A stretch of DNA of 64,000 nucleotides from Oscillospiraceae bacterium (lineage in GTDB: Bacteria > Bacillota > Clostridia > Oscillospirales > Acutalibacteraceae): the NCBI GenBank assembly GCA_022483045.1, contig JAKVOA010000002.1, forward strand, positions 302,501 through 366,500, in the 5' to 3' direction. Shown piece by piece: positions 38,883-46,373 of the stretch (position 1 is the first letter of the stretch; each line of letters starts with the position of its first letter). The notes below the pieces were generated by a model. The model was given only the letters and a program-made list of their open reading frames with translations. It was not told the origin of the DNA and did not search any database. Position numbers and translations under genes: made by a program.

Positions 38883-40085
38883 ATGGCAGCCAAAGCACAG
38901 CAGAAAATTTTGCAGGCGCTTGTTTTGCTGATGCGCGGGTATTTGCAGAAAACTTCCGGTACAGAAACAGTAAAAAATGTACAGCTGTTGTCTTTTGCGC
39001 GGCAGCATTCGGTTATCGGGTTGACTGCCCAGGCTCTTTCTTTAGACCCTACCCTAGAAGCTGCCCAGCGTCGGTACTGCACCGGGGTGGAGATGGCCGT
39101 TTTGCAGCGTACGTGTGAAAAAAACTTTGCTTTTTCACAGATTGCAGAGGCCTTTGAAGCACAGAAAATCCCCTGCCTGCCGGTAAAAGGATTCCGCATT
39201 GGCAGGGCGTACCCGGTTCCGGAACTGCGTGAAATGGGAGATTGGGATATTGTCATTCACCCCGAAGATCGGGAAGCGGCGGCATCTGTTTTTGCTAAGG
39301 CCGGCTATGCGGCGGGGGAACATTCGGAAAGCAGCAGCCAGTATCAGAAAGACGAAATTGTTTTTGAAATACATACCCTGCTGTTCCCATCCCTGTGCCG
39401 CTTATATCCCAAATGCCGGCCGTTTCTGCAAAACCTATGGCAGTGCGCGCGCCAGGCCGAAGCTTCTCAGCAGTTTTTTCTGACGGAAACGGCTGAATTT
39501 CTAATGATGGTTTTACACATGGCGTCCCATTTTTACTATGGGAACTGCGGCATTCGTTTTTTTTTGGATCTTGCCATGTACCTTGATCAGTACAGCATGC
39601 AGATAGACTGGAAAATTGTTTTGGAGCAGATGCAGACTTTTGGCTTAAGCCGGTTTCTGCGGGAAATGCTCGCGCTGACTGCAAAGTGGTTTCCGGTGAA
39701 TCTTCCAGACGACATTTTGCAGACAGAAACTTTCCAAAACAGGCGCTTAGAGCAAATGATTCTGTCGGGGGGCACATACGGATATGTTGGGCGCAGCAAT
39801 CTGTCGCTCGCTGTCAAAACAGACTATGCGCTGTCTCACAAAAAAACAGGCGCAAAGCATCTATTGTGTGCATGGATTTTTCGTCCGATTAACCATTTAC
39901 AGGGAGAATACACCTACTTAAAAAAGTACCCGTTTCTGTACCCACTATCGTTTTTTCAGCGGGCAGTCCGCTGGCTGCGCAGACGAAAAGGCAGAGACAC
40001 TTTCGCAAGTGTCCGCGACCTTCCCAAAGAAGCAGATAGGGTATCGCAGGAATTTGATCTTCTTCACAAGATAGGACTAAAATAA
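38883..40085 (+). CDS. Nucleotidyltransferase family 5 protein, first gene of the RiPP-type operon
   Basis: A 400-residue protein of the uncharacterised Nucleotidyltransf_5 kind. The nucleotidyltransferase core shows as PCLPVKGFRIGRAYPVPELR then EMGDWDIVIHPEDRE (about 99-136), with the D-x-D metal pair in GDWDI. The rest is helical. GAGAGGAAA precedes the ATG. Relatives occur in lasso-peptide clusters such as paeninodin, next to an HPr-kinase-like gene, where their substrate is not settled to my knowledge. Here too the next gene is HprK-like. It probably adds a nucleotide or other group to a modified peptide, but that is inference. Confidence 0.75.
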   Translation: MAAKAQQKILQALVLLMRGYLQKTSGTETVKNVQLLSFARQHSVIGLTAQALSLDPTLEAAQRRYCTGVEMAVLQRTCEKNFAFSQIAEAFEAQKIPCLPVKGFRIGRAYPVPELREMGDWDIVIHPEDREAAASVFAKAGYAAGEHSESSSQYQKDEIVFEIHTLLFPSLCRLYPKCRPFLQNLWQCARQAEASQQFFLTETAEFLMMVLHMASHFYYGNCGIRFFLDLAMYLDQYSMQIDWKIVLEQMQTFGLSRFLREMLALTAKWFPVNLPDDILQTETFQNRRLEQMILSGGTYGYVGRSNLSLAVKTDYALSHKKTGAKHLLCAWIFRPINHLQGEYTYLKKYPFLYPLSFFQRAVRWLRRRKGRDTFASVRDLPKEADRVSQEFDLLHKIGLK

Positions 40086-40114
40086 ATGTTTTTCTCATCG
40101 GGGGGCAAAACCGT

Positions 40115-40975
40115 ATGGATGTTATCAGCCTTTGTAACTTGTCTGTAGAGCTGCAGGGAGAACTTTCTTTGCCGCAGTCTCTGCAAAAATTCAGGGCAGC
40201 GGAAAAAGCGCCGCCGTGCCTGCGGGTGCGCACAGTGCATGCAGCAGCAAATCCTCACCTGCCCGAAGATTTCCGCATCTCTATTTTGGCTTTTGCAAAA
40301 GAAGAAAACGGCGACGCTAAGCAGGTGTGGAATACCTATTCCGACGCGGCCCTGCTGACATTTGAGGAAGGCGGCTGCGCTTCTCTTTCCGAAACAGATG
40401 AATACAGCGATGATATGTACCTAAATCTATTACTGGCGGCTTTTCTGCCGCAGCTGGCACAGCAAAACGGCCTGATGATGCACGCTTCTTTGGTGGAGTG
40501 TGCGGGCGGGGCGGTCGTTTTTACCGCGTCTCCGGGCGTTGGAAAATCTACACAGGCAAAGCTGTGGCAGAATTTTTTAGGTGCCCGTATCCTCAATGGA
40601 GACAAAGCGTTTATCCGCTCTGTCAAGGGCAGATGGGATGCGTACGGTTCCCCGTGGTGTGGTTCTTCAGAGTATGTCTTAAATGCTCATGCCCCACTGC
40701 GCGCGGTCGTGGTTTTGCAGCAGGCAAAGCAGAACCGGATTCGCCGCCTTTCCGGTATGGAATTGCTGCAGAAAGTAACCCCGCATATCTATTATCCCAG
40801 CTGGAAATCCGCAGCAGCCGTGCAGACAATGCAGACGCTAGACACGCTTTTGGCGGATATTCCGGTTTATCTGCTTTCCTGTCTGCCAAATCGGGAAGCT
40901 GCCCTTTTGACAAGGAATACGCTTTTTGGGGAAGAGGGGAATGGCCATGGAGATAATCTCTGTTCCTGCGGCTGA
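40115..40975 (+). CDS. HPr-kinase-like ATPase (peptide tailoring kinase candidate)
   Basis: A 286-residue protein whose C-terminal half is an HprK-type P-loop kinase: Walker A ASPGVGKSTQAKLW (about 137-150), then GARILNGDKAFI in place of the usual acidic DD segment, and YGSPWCGSSEYVL, typical of HprK-like proteins in peptide clusters. The N-terminal 110 residues resemble no domain I know. Such enzymes phosphorylate the C-terminal Ser of lasso peptides. The precursor at 45049 ends in Ser, which fits. A GGGGGG site precedes the ATG at 40115. It overlaps the peptidase gene by 29 bases. Confidence 0.75.
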   Translation: MDVISLCNLSVELQGELSLPQSLQKFRAAEKAPPCLRVRTVHAAANPHLPEDFRISILAFAKEENGDAKQVWNTYSDAALLTFEEGGCASLSETDEYSDDMYLNLLLAAFLPQLAQQNGLMMHASLVECAGGAVVFTASPGVGKSTQAKLWQNFLGARILNGDKAFIRSVKGRWDAYGSPWCGSSEYVLNAHAPLRAVVVLQQAKQNRIRRLSGMELLQKVTPHIYYPSWKSAAAVQTMQTLDTLLADIPVYLLSCLPNREAALLTRNTLFGEEGNGHGDNLCSCG

Positions 40976-41432
40976 TTTATATGCGTTTTTTAAAACCCCG
41001 GCAGCGGCGGGCGCTGTCTGCCCAATGCTAGTCAATGGGACCAGTATGCAGCCCACTCTGCACCATTTGCGGGACACGGTGTGGCTGACAGCCCTAAACC
41101 GCCCCGCGCGGCGCGGCGATATTGTTTTATTTCGGCGAAAAAACGGCCAAGTTGTTTTGCACCGGGTCCTGCACGCCCAAAAAGGCATACTGGAAATGAA
41201 TGGGGACGGCCAGATGTTTACGGAAAACGTACCCGAATGCTGCGCAGCTGCGTTGGTGCGGCGCTTTCAGCGCAGCGGAAAAATGATAGACTGCCGGGCA
41301 CCGCTTTACCGGACTTACAGCAGACTTTGGTGCGCGGTGCGGCCTGTCAGGCCGCAGATTTTCCGCTTTTGCAGCATGTGGAGGCGGCTTTCGGAAAGGG
41401 AAAGTTCATGTGGGAAAAAATCAAAAAGCTGA
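40947..41432 (+). CDS. Soluble S24/S26-family peptidase, Ser-His type
   Basis: A 161-residue protein with the signal-peptidase box NGTSMQPTL (nucleophile Ser about residue 33), ARRGDIVLFRR, then VVLHRVLHAQKG, where His stands in place of the Lys of bacterial SPase I, as in SipW and ER-type enzymes, and NGDGQ. No hydrophobic anchor is visible, unlike SipW, so it is probably cytoplasmic or associated with the exporter. The ATG at 40947 follows GAGGGG at good spacing; upstream ATGs at 40926 and 40941 do not. It overlaps both neighbours. A likely job is removing the leader of the precursor peptide; this is inferred from context. Confidence 0.8.
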   Translation: MEIISVPAADLYAFFKTPAAAGAVCPMLVNGTSMQPTLHHLRDTVWLTALNRPARRGDIVLFRRKNGQVVLHRVLHAQKGILEMNGDGQMFTENVPECCAAALVRRFQRSGKMIDCRAPLYRTYSRLWCAVRPVRPQIFRFCSMWRRLSERESSCGKKSKS

Positions 41433-43114
41433 TTTCGGACAGAGACAGCCAAAAGCGCTACGCTGTCTGGATTTTTCAGCAGAGCCGCCCATACGCCGGC
41501 CGGCTCACAGTGCTGATGCTCATAAAAATCTCCGTTGTGCTGTTTGGTGTCTTTTCCGCGGCAGTCGATAAGCTGGTTATAGACTGCGCTTCCGCGGCTT
41601 TGGGGCTGAAATGGTCCCTCACCCTGCTGGTTGCTCTCAATCTGCTGTCCCTGGTTTTGGGTATCGTGCTGGACCTTTTGACGACTTTGTGGACAGAAAA
41701 ATTCTCCTATCAAATTCGCAATCATCTGTACGACCAAATTCTACAGACCAAATGGAGCGCTCTGCAGCAGTTTCACAGTGAGGAACTGCTTTCCCGTATG
41801 ACCAGCGATATCGGTGCCGTGACCAACGGCATTGTAAATCTTTCAATCTACTTAGTTTCCCTGGCAGTGCAGATCATTTCCGCGTTTTTGCTGCTCTATC
41901 ATTACGACAAGTCCTTGGCAGTGTTTGCCTTGATTCTGGGACCGATTGCCGCCGCGGCTAGTATTTTATTTGGCGTGAAACTCAAAAAGCTGCAGGTCCA
42001 TCTTCAGCAGTCAGAGGCAGATTACCGCATTTTTTTACAGGAACATCTGTCGCATGTCACTATTTTGAAAGCTTTTTGTCAGGAAGAGCAGAGCCGGGCC
42101 GGGCTAGACCGGCTGCAGGGGGAGCGCTTCCTTTGGGTGTGCAAAAAGAACGCCATGAGCGTTGCGGCAAATGCTGTCATCGGCTTATCCTTTTTTGTAG
42201 GATATTTATTCGCATTTATCAGCGGCGTACTGAAACTTGCAAAAAAAGCGATTGGGTATGGCACCCTTTCTGCCTTTCTCTCTTTGGTGGGACAGATTCA
42301 GGCGCCTATAATGGGTTTGGCGGACACTCTGCCGCAGGTTATCTCTGTTTTGGCTTCCGCCGGCCGCATTATGGATATTGACGGCCTACCCAAAGAAACA
42401 CTGCCGGCAAAACGGGAAAGCGCTCCCCTTGCCGGCAGACTTGGCGTTTTTGCGAAAAATATTTTCTTTTCGTATGGCGGCCAGGCAGTTTTTCAGGACG
42501 CGTCTTTTTCCATTGCGCCGGGTGCTGTGACAGCAGTTGTAGGAGAGTCGGGTGCGGGCAAGACAACGCTGATTCGCCTGCTGCTGGCATTCTTAGAACC
42601 GCAGAAAGGCAGAATTGTCTATCAGGACAGAGCCGGTCATTCTCTGCCCTGCTCTGCCGCTGCGCGCGCTTACATCAGCTATGTACCACAGGGCAACACC
42701 CTTTTCAGCGGAACAATCCGTGAAAACCTGCAAATGGGCAGCAGCGGCGCAGCCGATGATGACATGGAGCGCGCTCTGCGCGCCGCGGACGCATGGCCGT
42801 TTGTCTCTGCGCTTCCCAATGGGCTGGAAACCACCCTGGGGGAAACGGGCGCCGGCCTTTCAGAGGGGCAGGCACAGCGGATCAGCATTGCGCGTGCGCT
42901 GCTGCGAAAGGTTCCGGTCCTGCTTCTAGACGAAGCAACTTCTGCGCTTGACGAAAAAACTGAACTGTGCGTGCTGCAGCAGATTGCGCAGCTGCCAGAG
43001 CACCCGACCTGCATCTTCATCACGCACCGCAGCAGTGTGCTGGCATACTGTACGCAGATTTTGCGTGTAGAGGAAAAGAAAATCACGGAAATACAGAAAA
43101 ACAAATTGCTGTAG
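41408..43114 (+). CDS. ABC exporter with fused membrane and ATPase domains
   Basis: A 568-residue half-transporter. Six membrane helices (about 25-290) are followed by a nucleotide-binding domain with Walker A GESGAGKTT, signature LSEGQAQRI and Walker B VLLLDEATSALD. There is no C39 peptidase domain at the N-terminus, so leader removal must be done by another protein, such as the S26 peptidase encoded just before with a 25-base overlap. It would act as a homodimer in the membrane, probably exporting the mature peptide. Confidence 0.88.
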   Translation: MWEKIKKLISDRDSQKRYAVWIFQQSRPYAGRLTVLMLIKISVVLFGVFSAAVDKLVIDCASAALGLKWSLTLLVALNLLSLVLGIVLDLLTTLWTEKFSYQIRNHLYDQILQTKWSALQQFHSEELLSRMTSDIGAVTNGIVNLSIYLVSLAVQIISAFLLLYHYDKSLAVFALILGPIAAAASILFGVKLKKLQVHLQQSEADYRIFLQEHLSHVTILKAFCQEEQSRAGLDRLQGERFLWVCKKNAMSVAANAVIGLSFFVGYLFAFISGVLKLAKKAIGYGTLSAFLSLVGQIQAPIMGLADTLPQVISVLASAGRIMDIDGLPKETLPAKRESAPLAGRLGVFAKNIFFSYGGQAVFQDASFSIAPGAVTAVVGESGAGKTTLIRLLLAFLEPQKGRIVYQDRAGHSLPCSAAARAYISYVPQGNTLFSGTIRENLQMGSSGAADDDMERALRAADAWPFVSALPNGLETTLGETGAGLSEGQAQRISIARALLRKVPVLLLDEATSALDEKTELCVLQQIAQLPEHPTCIFITHRSSVLAYCTQILRVEEKKITEIQKNKLL

Positions 43115-43213
43115 CTGCATTTTCAGGCCAATTTGTGCCGCTTTTCTGGTGAGGTAGCTGCTTTTTATATCTGGTGTATTCTCGTCTGTTCTTTTGGCGG
43201 AGTGCACCTTTTT

Positions 43214-43411
43214 ATGTATCAAAGGCTGGAACAAAAGCGCCTGCGGCCGACGCATCTGCAGATACGCAGAAAAAAGCCACCGGAAACTTCAACAAAACTG
43301 CCTGTGAGCAGTGACAATTTTGCAGAAGAAATTCCGGTGACTTACAGCCGGCAGAACTATGGGACACAGCTTGCCCTGAAAATAAAGAACGTAGAACCGC
43401 TTATCTTTTGA
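43214..43411 (+). CDS. Possible small basic protein
   Basis: A 65-residue open frame beginning MYQRLEQKRL after a GGAG site about 11 nt upstream. It is hydrophilic, Lys/Arg-rich in the first half and has no cysteines. Codon use (CTG, GAA, CAG, AAA) resembles the neighbours. It follows the ABC gene by 100 bp and stops 16 bp from the convergent cpsD stop. A longer version starting at TTG 43133 would add a hydrophobic N-terminus but has no ribosome-binding site. It may be chance. Confidence 0.35.
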   Translation: MYQRLEQKRLRPTHLQIRRKKPPETSTKLPVSSDNFAEEIPVTYSRQNYGTQLALKIKNVEPLIF

Positions 43412-43426
43412 CGGCCTGCTCTGTTT

Positions 43427-44200
43427 TCAGCCGCTGCTGCGCTGGCAATACAGCAGCTGTGGAAAGCCCGGGTTTTCCTTTTCGCTGTCGTGCATACTGT
43501 GCCGGCTGCATTCTCTGTACAAACGTTTATCGGTTTTGGTTTCTATTTGGTTCAAGACAATCCCCAGTATTTTGCCCTTTACGCTGCGGATTTTGTCCGC
43601 TGCGCCGGTCAGCGTATCCGCTGTTGTAGTGCCAGCTTTTGCAATTAAAATAGCACCCGCTGTGCGCGGAATTACAGAAAGCGAGTCAACAACCATTTCA
43701 ACGGGAGGTGTATCCATTAAGACATAGTCATATTCCTCGGTCCATGTTTCCAAAAGGCTGCGCATTTTTTCACTTGCCAGCAGTTCAGCCGGATTGTCTG
43801 GCACCGGCCCTGCAGTCAGCAGAAAAAGCCCAGGTTCCTCCGGAAAAGGGTGTATAACCTGCCCTATAGGTTCCTGTTCACTGAGCAGTGTAGAGAGCCC
43901 GGCGGCATTGGGCTGCTCAAAAATCCGATGCTGCGTCGGCTGCCGCAGATCCCCATCGACCAAAAGGATGCGCGCACCTGTCTGTGCCAAAGAAACGGCG
44001 AGGTTCGCTGCTACCACAGACTTGCCGACACACGCTTCTGCGCTTGTCACTACCACAATTTTCTGATCTTCACTTAGGGTAAATAATAAATTGGTACGAA
44101 GAAACTTAAATGCTTCGGCAGCTTTGAAATCTTGAGCCGCTTTTGCCGCACTTTGCGTATGCAGAGTGCGGTTCCTTTTTTTATCCGGCTTTTTTTTCAA
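43427..44200 (-). CDS. CpsD/CapB-type bacterial tyrosine kinase
   Basis: A 257-residue BY-kinase that with the Wzz protein controls exopolysaccharide length. Walker A' is LLVDGDLRQPTQH and Walker B is YVLMDTPPVEMV. The P-loop reads SAEACVGKSVVAANLA, where homologues usually have a Pro-Gly-Ala/Glu-Gly segment. The C-terminus has only scattered Tyr residues (KRLYREC and LLYCQ), not the usual Tyr cluster used for autophosphorylation. Its ATG overlaps the wzz stop by four bases. Confidence 0.85.
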   Translation of the reverse strand: MKKKPDKKRNRTLHTQSAAKAAQDFKAAEAFKFLRTNLLFTLSEDQKIVVVTSAEACVGKSVVAANLAVSLAQTGARILLVDGDLRQPTQHRIFEQPNAAGLSTLLSEQEPIGQVIHPFPEEPGLFLLTAGPVPDNPAELLASEKMRSLLETWTEEYDYVLMDTPPVEMVVDSLSVIPRTAGAILIAKAGTTTADTLTGAADKIRSVKGKILGIVLNQIETKTDKRLYRECSRHSMHDSEKENPGFPQLLYCQRSSG

Positions 44201-44892
44201 GGAATTCGCCTCCTCTTTCTTATTTCCGGAATTTCGCCGAGAATCGGCAGATTCAGCCGCGCGAGGTCCTGGGCGGTTTGAATCCGCTTGTCCGTCAGTT
44301 CTTTTACAATGCAGATTATCAGCACAATGATAAAACCCGCCAAAGCGCCGATCAGGGTATTTTTTTCCACGTCCGGGGAAGAGGGCGCGCCGGCGGGTTT
44401 TGCTGCGCTGATGAGTTCTGCGGACCCGGCTTTTACGACACGCTTGAGTACATCCGGCGCTATTCTGGCTATGGTATTGCAGACCTCTGCCGAAAACTGA
44501 GGGCTTTCGGTAGAGGCGGAAATCGACAGGACTTCCGTTTCATTTACAGCGGAAACGGATACCGCATTTTTCAGTGCCTGCACGCTGATCGGCTGGCTGA
44601 GTCTGTCTGCCACCTGCTGCATCACATCAGTATCTTTTAGAATCACGATGTAAGTAAACGCCAATTTTTGAGAGGTTTCAAGGTCCATGGTTGTAATATT
44701 TCTCTCCGTTTTGCTGGAAGTATAGACATACATGGTAGCGGTAGATGTATAGAGCTTTGGCATACAGAAAAGACTGATAAGCCCGGCAATAACAGCGCCG
44801 GCGGCAAGCCCCCCGAGCAGCAGGTACCAGTGCTTTTTAAGAGAGCGGAAAAGCCTTCCTAAGTCGATTTCTGTATCTTCTTGTTCCTGCAC
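44197..44892 (-). CDS. Wzz-type chain-length determinant / kinase adaptor (CapA-like)
   Basis: A 231-residue membrane protein with two transmembrane helices (about 22-42 and 186-206) flanking an extracellular domain. The N-terminal LGRLFRSLKKHWYLLLGGL and the C-terminal DLARLNLPILGEIP are typical of Wzz proteins working with CpsD. The start is GTG at 44892 after AAAGGAGG. It lies downstream of the precursor gene on the same strand, separated by 156 bp with no clear terminator. Confidence 0.9.
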   Translation of the reverse strand: MQEQEDTEIDLGRLFRSLKKHWYLLLGGLAAGAVIAGLISLFCMPKLYTSTATMYVYTSSKTERNITTMDLETSQKLAFTYIVILKDTDVMQQVADRLSQPISVQALKNAVSVSAVNETEVLSISASTESPQFSAEVCNTIARIAPDVLKRVVKAGSAELISAAKPAGAPSSPDVEKNTLIGALAGFIIVLIICIVKELTDKRIQTAQDLARLNLPILGEIPEIRKRRRIP

Positions 44893-44936
44893 GATAAACC
44901 TCCTTTGATGGGGCGCAAAAATCTTTCACTGTTTTC

Positions 44937-44952
44937 ATACAGAATGGCTTCC
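44937..44952. repeat. 16-bp inverted repeat, left copy
   Basis: ATACAGAATGGCTTCC here is the exact reverse complement of 45215-45230. The two copies flank the precursor peptide gene, one upstream of wzz and the other upstream of the precursor, so they may be regulator sites or remnants of a small mobile unit. Confidence 0.75.
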
Positions 44953-45048
44953 GCAAAAATGTCTGTACACAAAATGGTTTAGACAGTACGCAGCAGAAAA
45001 ATGAAAGGACAGACCCCCGAAAAAATCATGAAAAGGACAAGACTGTTT

Positions 45049-45189
45049 TTAGCTTCCTTGTGTCGAACAAGAGCAGAAACAATTACCAGGCAAGGTGCTC
45101 TTCACGGGTTTTGTGCAGCAGCAGGCAACCTTTTCTTCCGCTTTGATCTGAAACAGTTTTGCCTGAGGGACCAGATACTTTTTTCGCAT
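45049..45189 (-). CDS. Cysteine-rich RiPP precursor peptide candidate
   Basis: A 46-residue peptide found by translating the gap. It starts MRKKYLVPQAKLFQ (leader with a YxxP motif like that read by PqqD-type RRE domains in lasso leaders) and continues IKAEEKVA. Cysteines follow at 23, 24, 25, 37, 39 and 41 (CCC, then CFCSC) and the last residue is Ser46. GGAGG lies 8 nt before the ATG. It follows the radical SAM gene by 83 bp on the same strand. Six cysteines in 46 residues recalls SCIFF peptides, but the spacing CCC-x11-CxCxC is different. I know of no family with this pattern. Core modification by the radical SAM enzyme is inferred. Confidence 0.82.
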   Translation of the reverse strand: MRKKYLVPQAKLFQIKAEEKVACCCTKPVKSTLPGNCFCSCSTQGS

Positions 45190-45214
45190 AGCATTCACCT
45201 CCTTATATAAAAAT

Positions 45215-45230
45215 GGAAGCCATTCTGTAT
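45215..45230. repeat. 16-bp inverted repeat, right copy
   Basis: GGAAGCCATTCTGTAT, the exact reverse complement of 44937-44952, 26 bp upstream of the precursor start codon on the coding strand. Confidence 0.75.
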
Positions 45231-45272
45231 AAAAGCACTTAAGATATGTGTCCTTTGTTTATTAAGCTCAGG

Positions 45273-46373
45273 CTACACAGATGTAGACGCGGCGTTAGAG
45301 CTGAGATATCTTTTTTTGGCCAATGCACAGTGCTGTGGGAAAATCATTTCCGGGCTGCCTGTGTCTGCATCTCGTGAACCAGGGCACGAGGTACAGAAAT
45401 CGTAATACTGGCAGGTGCTGCATTCTTCGGGCAGCTTCAGCTGTGCTGTTTTGCTGCACAGCGCTTTCCACGCGGCAGAGAAGCCCTGCTCAAACGGTTT
45501 CGTTTGAATGGACGACAAGCTTGCGCACAAACCCATTTTTCCGTCCCAGGTAACCCAAAATCCGCACTGGTCGCTTCCACATTTTGACAAAGGCTGCCGC
45601 TCACGGTTTTTGGCGCGCTTTGGCGGCGCTTTTGGATGCTCCGCCGGTGTCCGCTGTATGGCAGAGAACTGTATTTTTTTAATATCGTCATCGGTGACCA
45701 TATAGGACAGCGCGTCCTGCTGTGCACCGCGCACCGCCGAAAGCAGATTTACCGTATACTCAAACGCCACGTCCAGTTTTTCGGAAATCTTCTGTACAGC
45801 GGGCAGGTCAGACAGATTGCATTTTGTGCCGGTAAAAGCCAGTGCTACTGCAATCTTGGCTTTCAGCAGGCGGTGAATGTTTTTCATTACACGGTCGTAG
45901 CCGTCTGGTACGCCGCACAGGGCTTGGTAGGTTTCATTGGAAGCGCCGTATAAGGTAATTCGAAATAATTTCGGCGGATATTTGCGCAGGACAGCAAGCA
46001 TTTCATCTGAAAGAGAGTAGCCGTTGCTGTAAATAACAATTACAAATCCCATTTCAGAAAGCCCGCTGTAGATTTCTGCAAAGTCCGGCCGCGTCATCAC
46101 CTCGCCGCCAGTCAAGAGCAGGGTCAGTGTTCCGGCGGCTCTTGCCTGCCGCCCCAGGAAAAGCCATTCCGCTGCAGTGCGCAGATGGCCAATTTTTTTC
46201 ATCTGTTCCGGCCGCAGATGCACATAGCACATTTTACAGCTGAAATTGCACAGCGGGGTCAGCTCAAATGTCCCCAGCAGCGGAATTCGCTTTTTGCGTG
46301 TTTCCTGTTTCAACATTTCGCGGTACTGTGTCCAGTTCATATCCAAAAAGGATTGATTCTGTCTTTCAGGCAT
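45273..46373 (-). CDS. Radical SAM/SPASM peptide maturase
   Basis: A 366-residue enzyme. The radical SAM cluster motif is ELTPLCNFSCKMCYVHL (CxxxCxxC, about residues 42-49), followed by a SAM-binding LLLTGGEVMTRPDF. The C-terminal SPASM region has many cysteines: SKCGSDQCGFWVTWDGKMGLC, then CSTCQYYDFCTSCPGS and a late HCALAKK, enough for auxiliary Fe-S clusters. SPASM enzymes often modify RiPP cores by thioether or C-C bonds. It overlaps pqqD by 8 bases and precedes the precursor gene, which makes a peptide-maturation role likely. Confidence 0.9.
   Translation of the reverse strand: MPERQNQSFLDMNWTQYREMLKQETRKKRIPLLGTFELTPLCNFSCKMCYVHLRPEQMKKIGHLRTAAEWLFLGRQARAAGTLTLLLTGGEVMTRPDFAEIYSGLSEMGFVIVIYSNGYSLSDEMLAVLRKYPPKLFRITLYGASNETYQALCGVPDGYDRVMKNIHRLLKAKIAVALAFTGTKCNLSDLPAVQKISEKLDVAFEYTVNLLSAVRGAQQDALSYMVTDDDIKKIQFSAIQRTPAEHPKAPPKRAKNRERQPLSKCGSDQCGFWVTWDGKMGLCASLSSIQTKPFEQGFSAAWKALCSKTAQLKLPEECSTCQYYDFCTSCPGSRDADTGSPEMIFPQHCALAKKRYLSSNAASTSV

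Noticed and set aside
45049..45189. Assignment of the Cys-rich peptide to SCIFF
   Set aside because: It also has six Cys in about 45 residues, but the spacing (CCC then CxCxC) and the leader differ, and the radical SAM protein is shorter than the SCIFF maturase.
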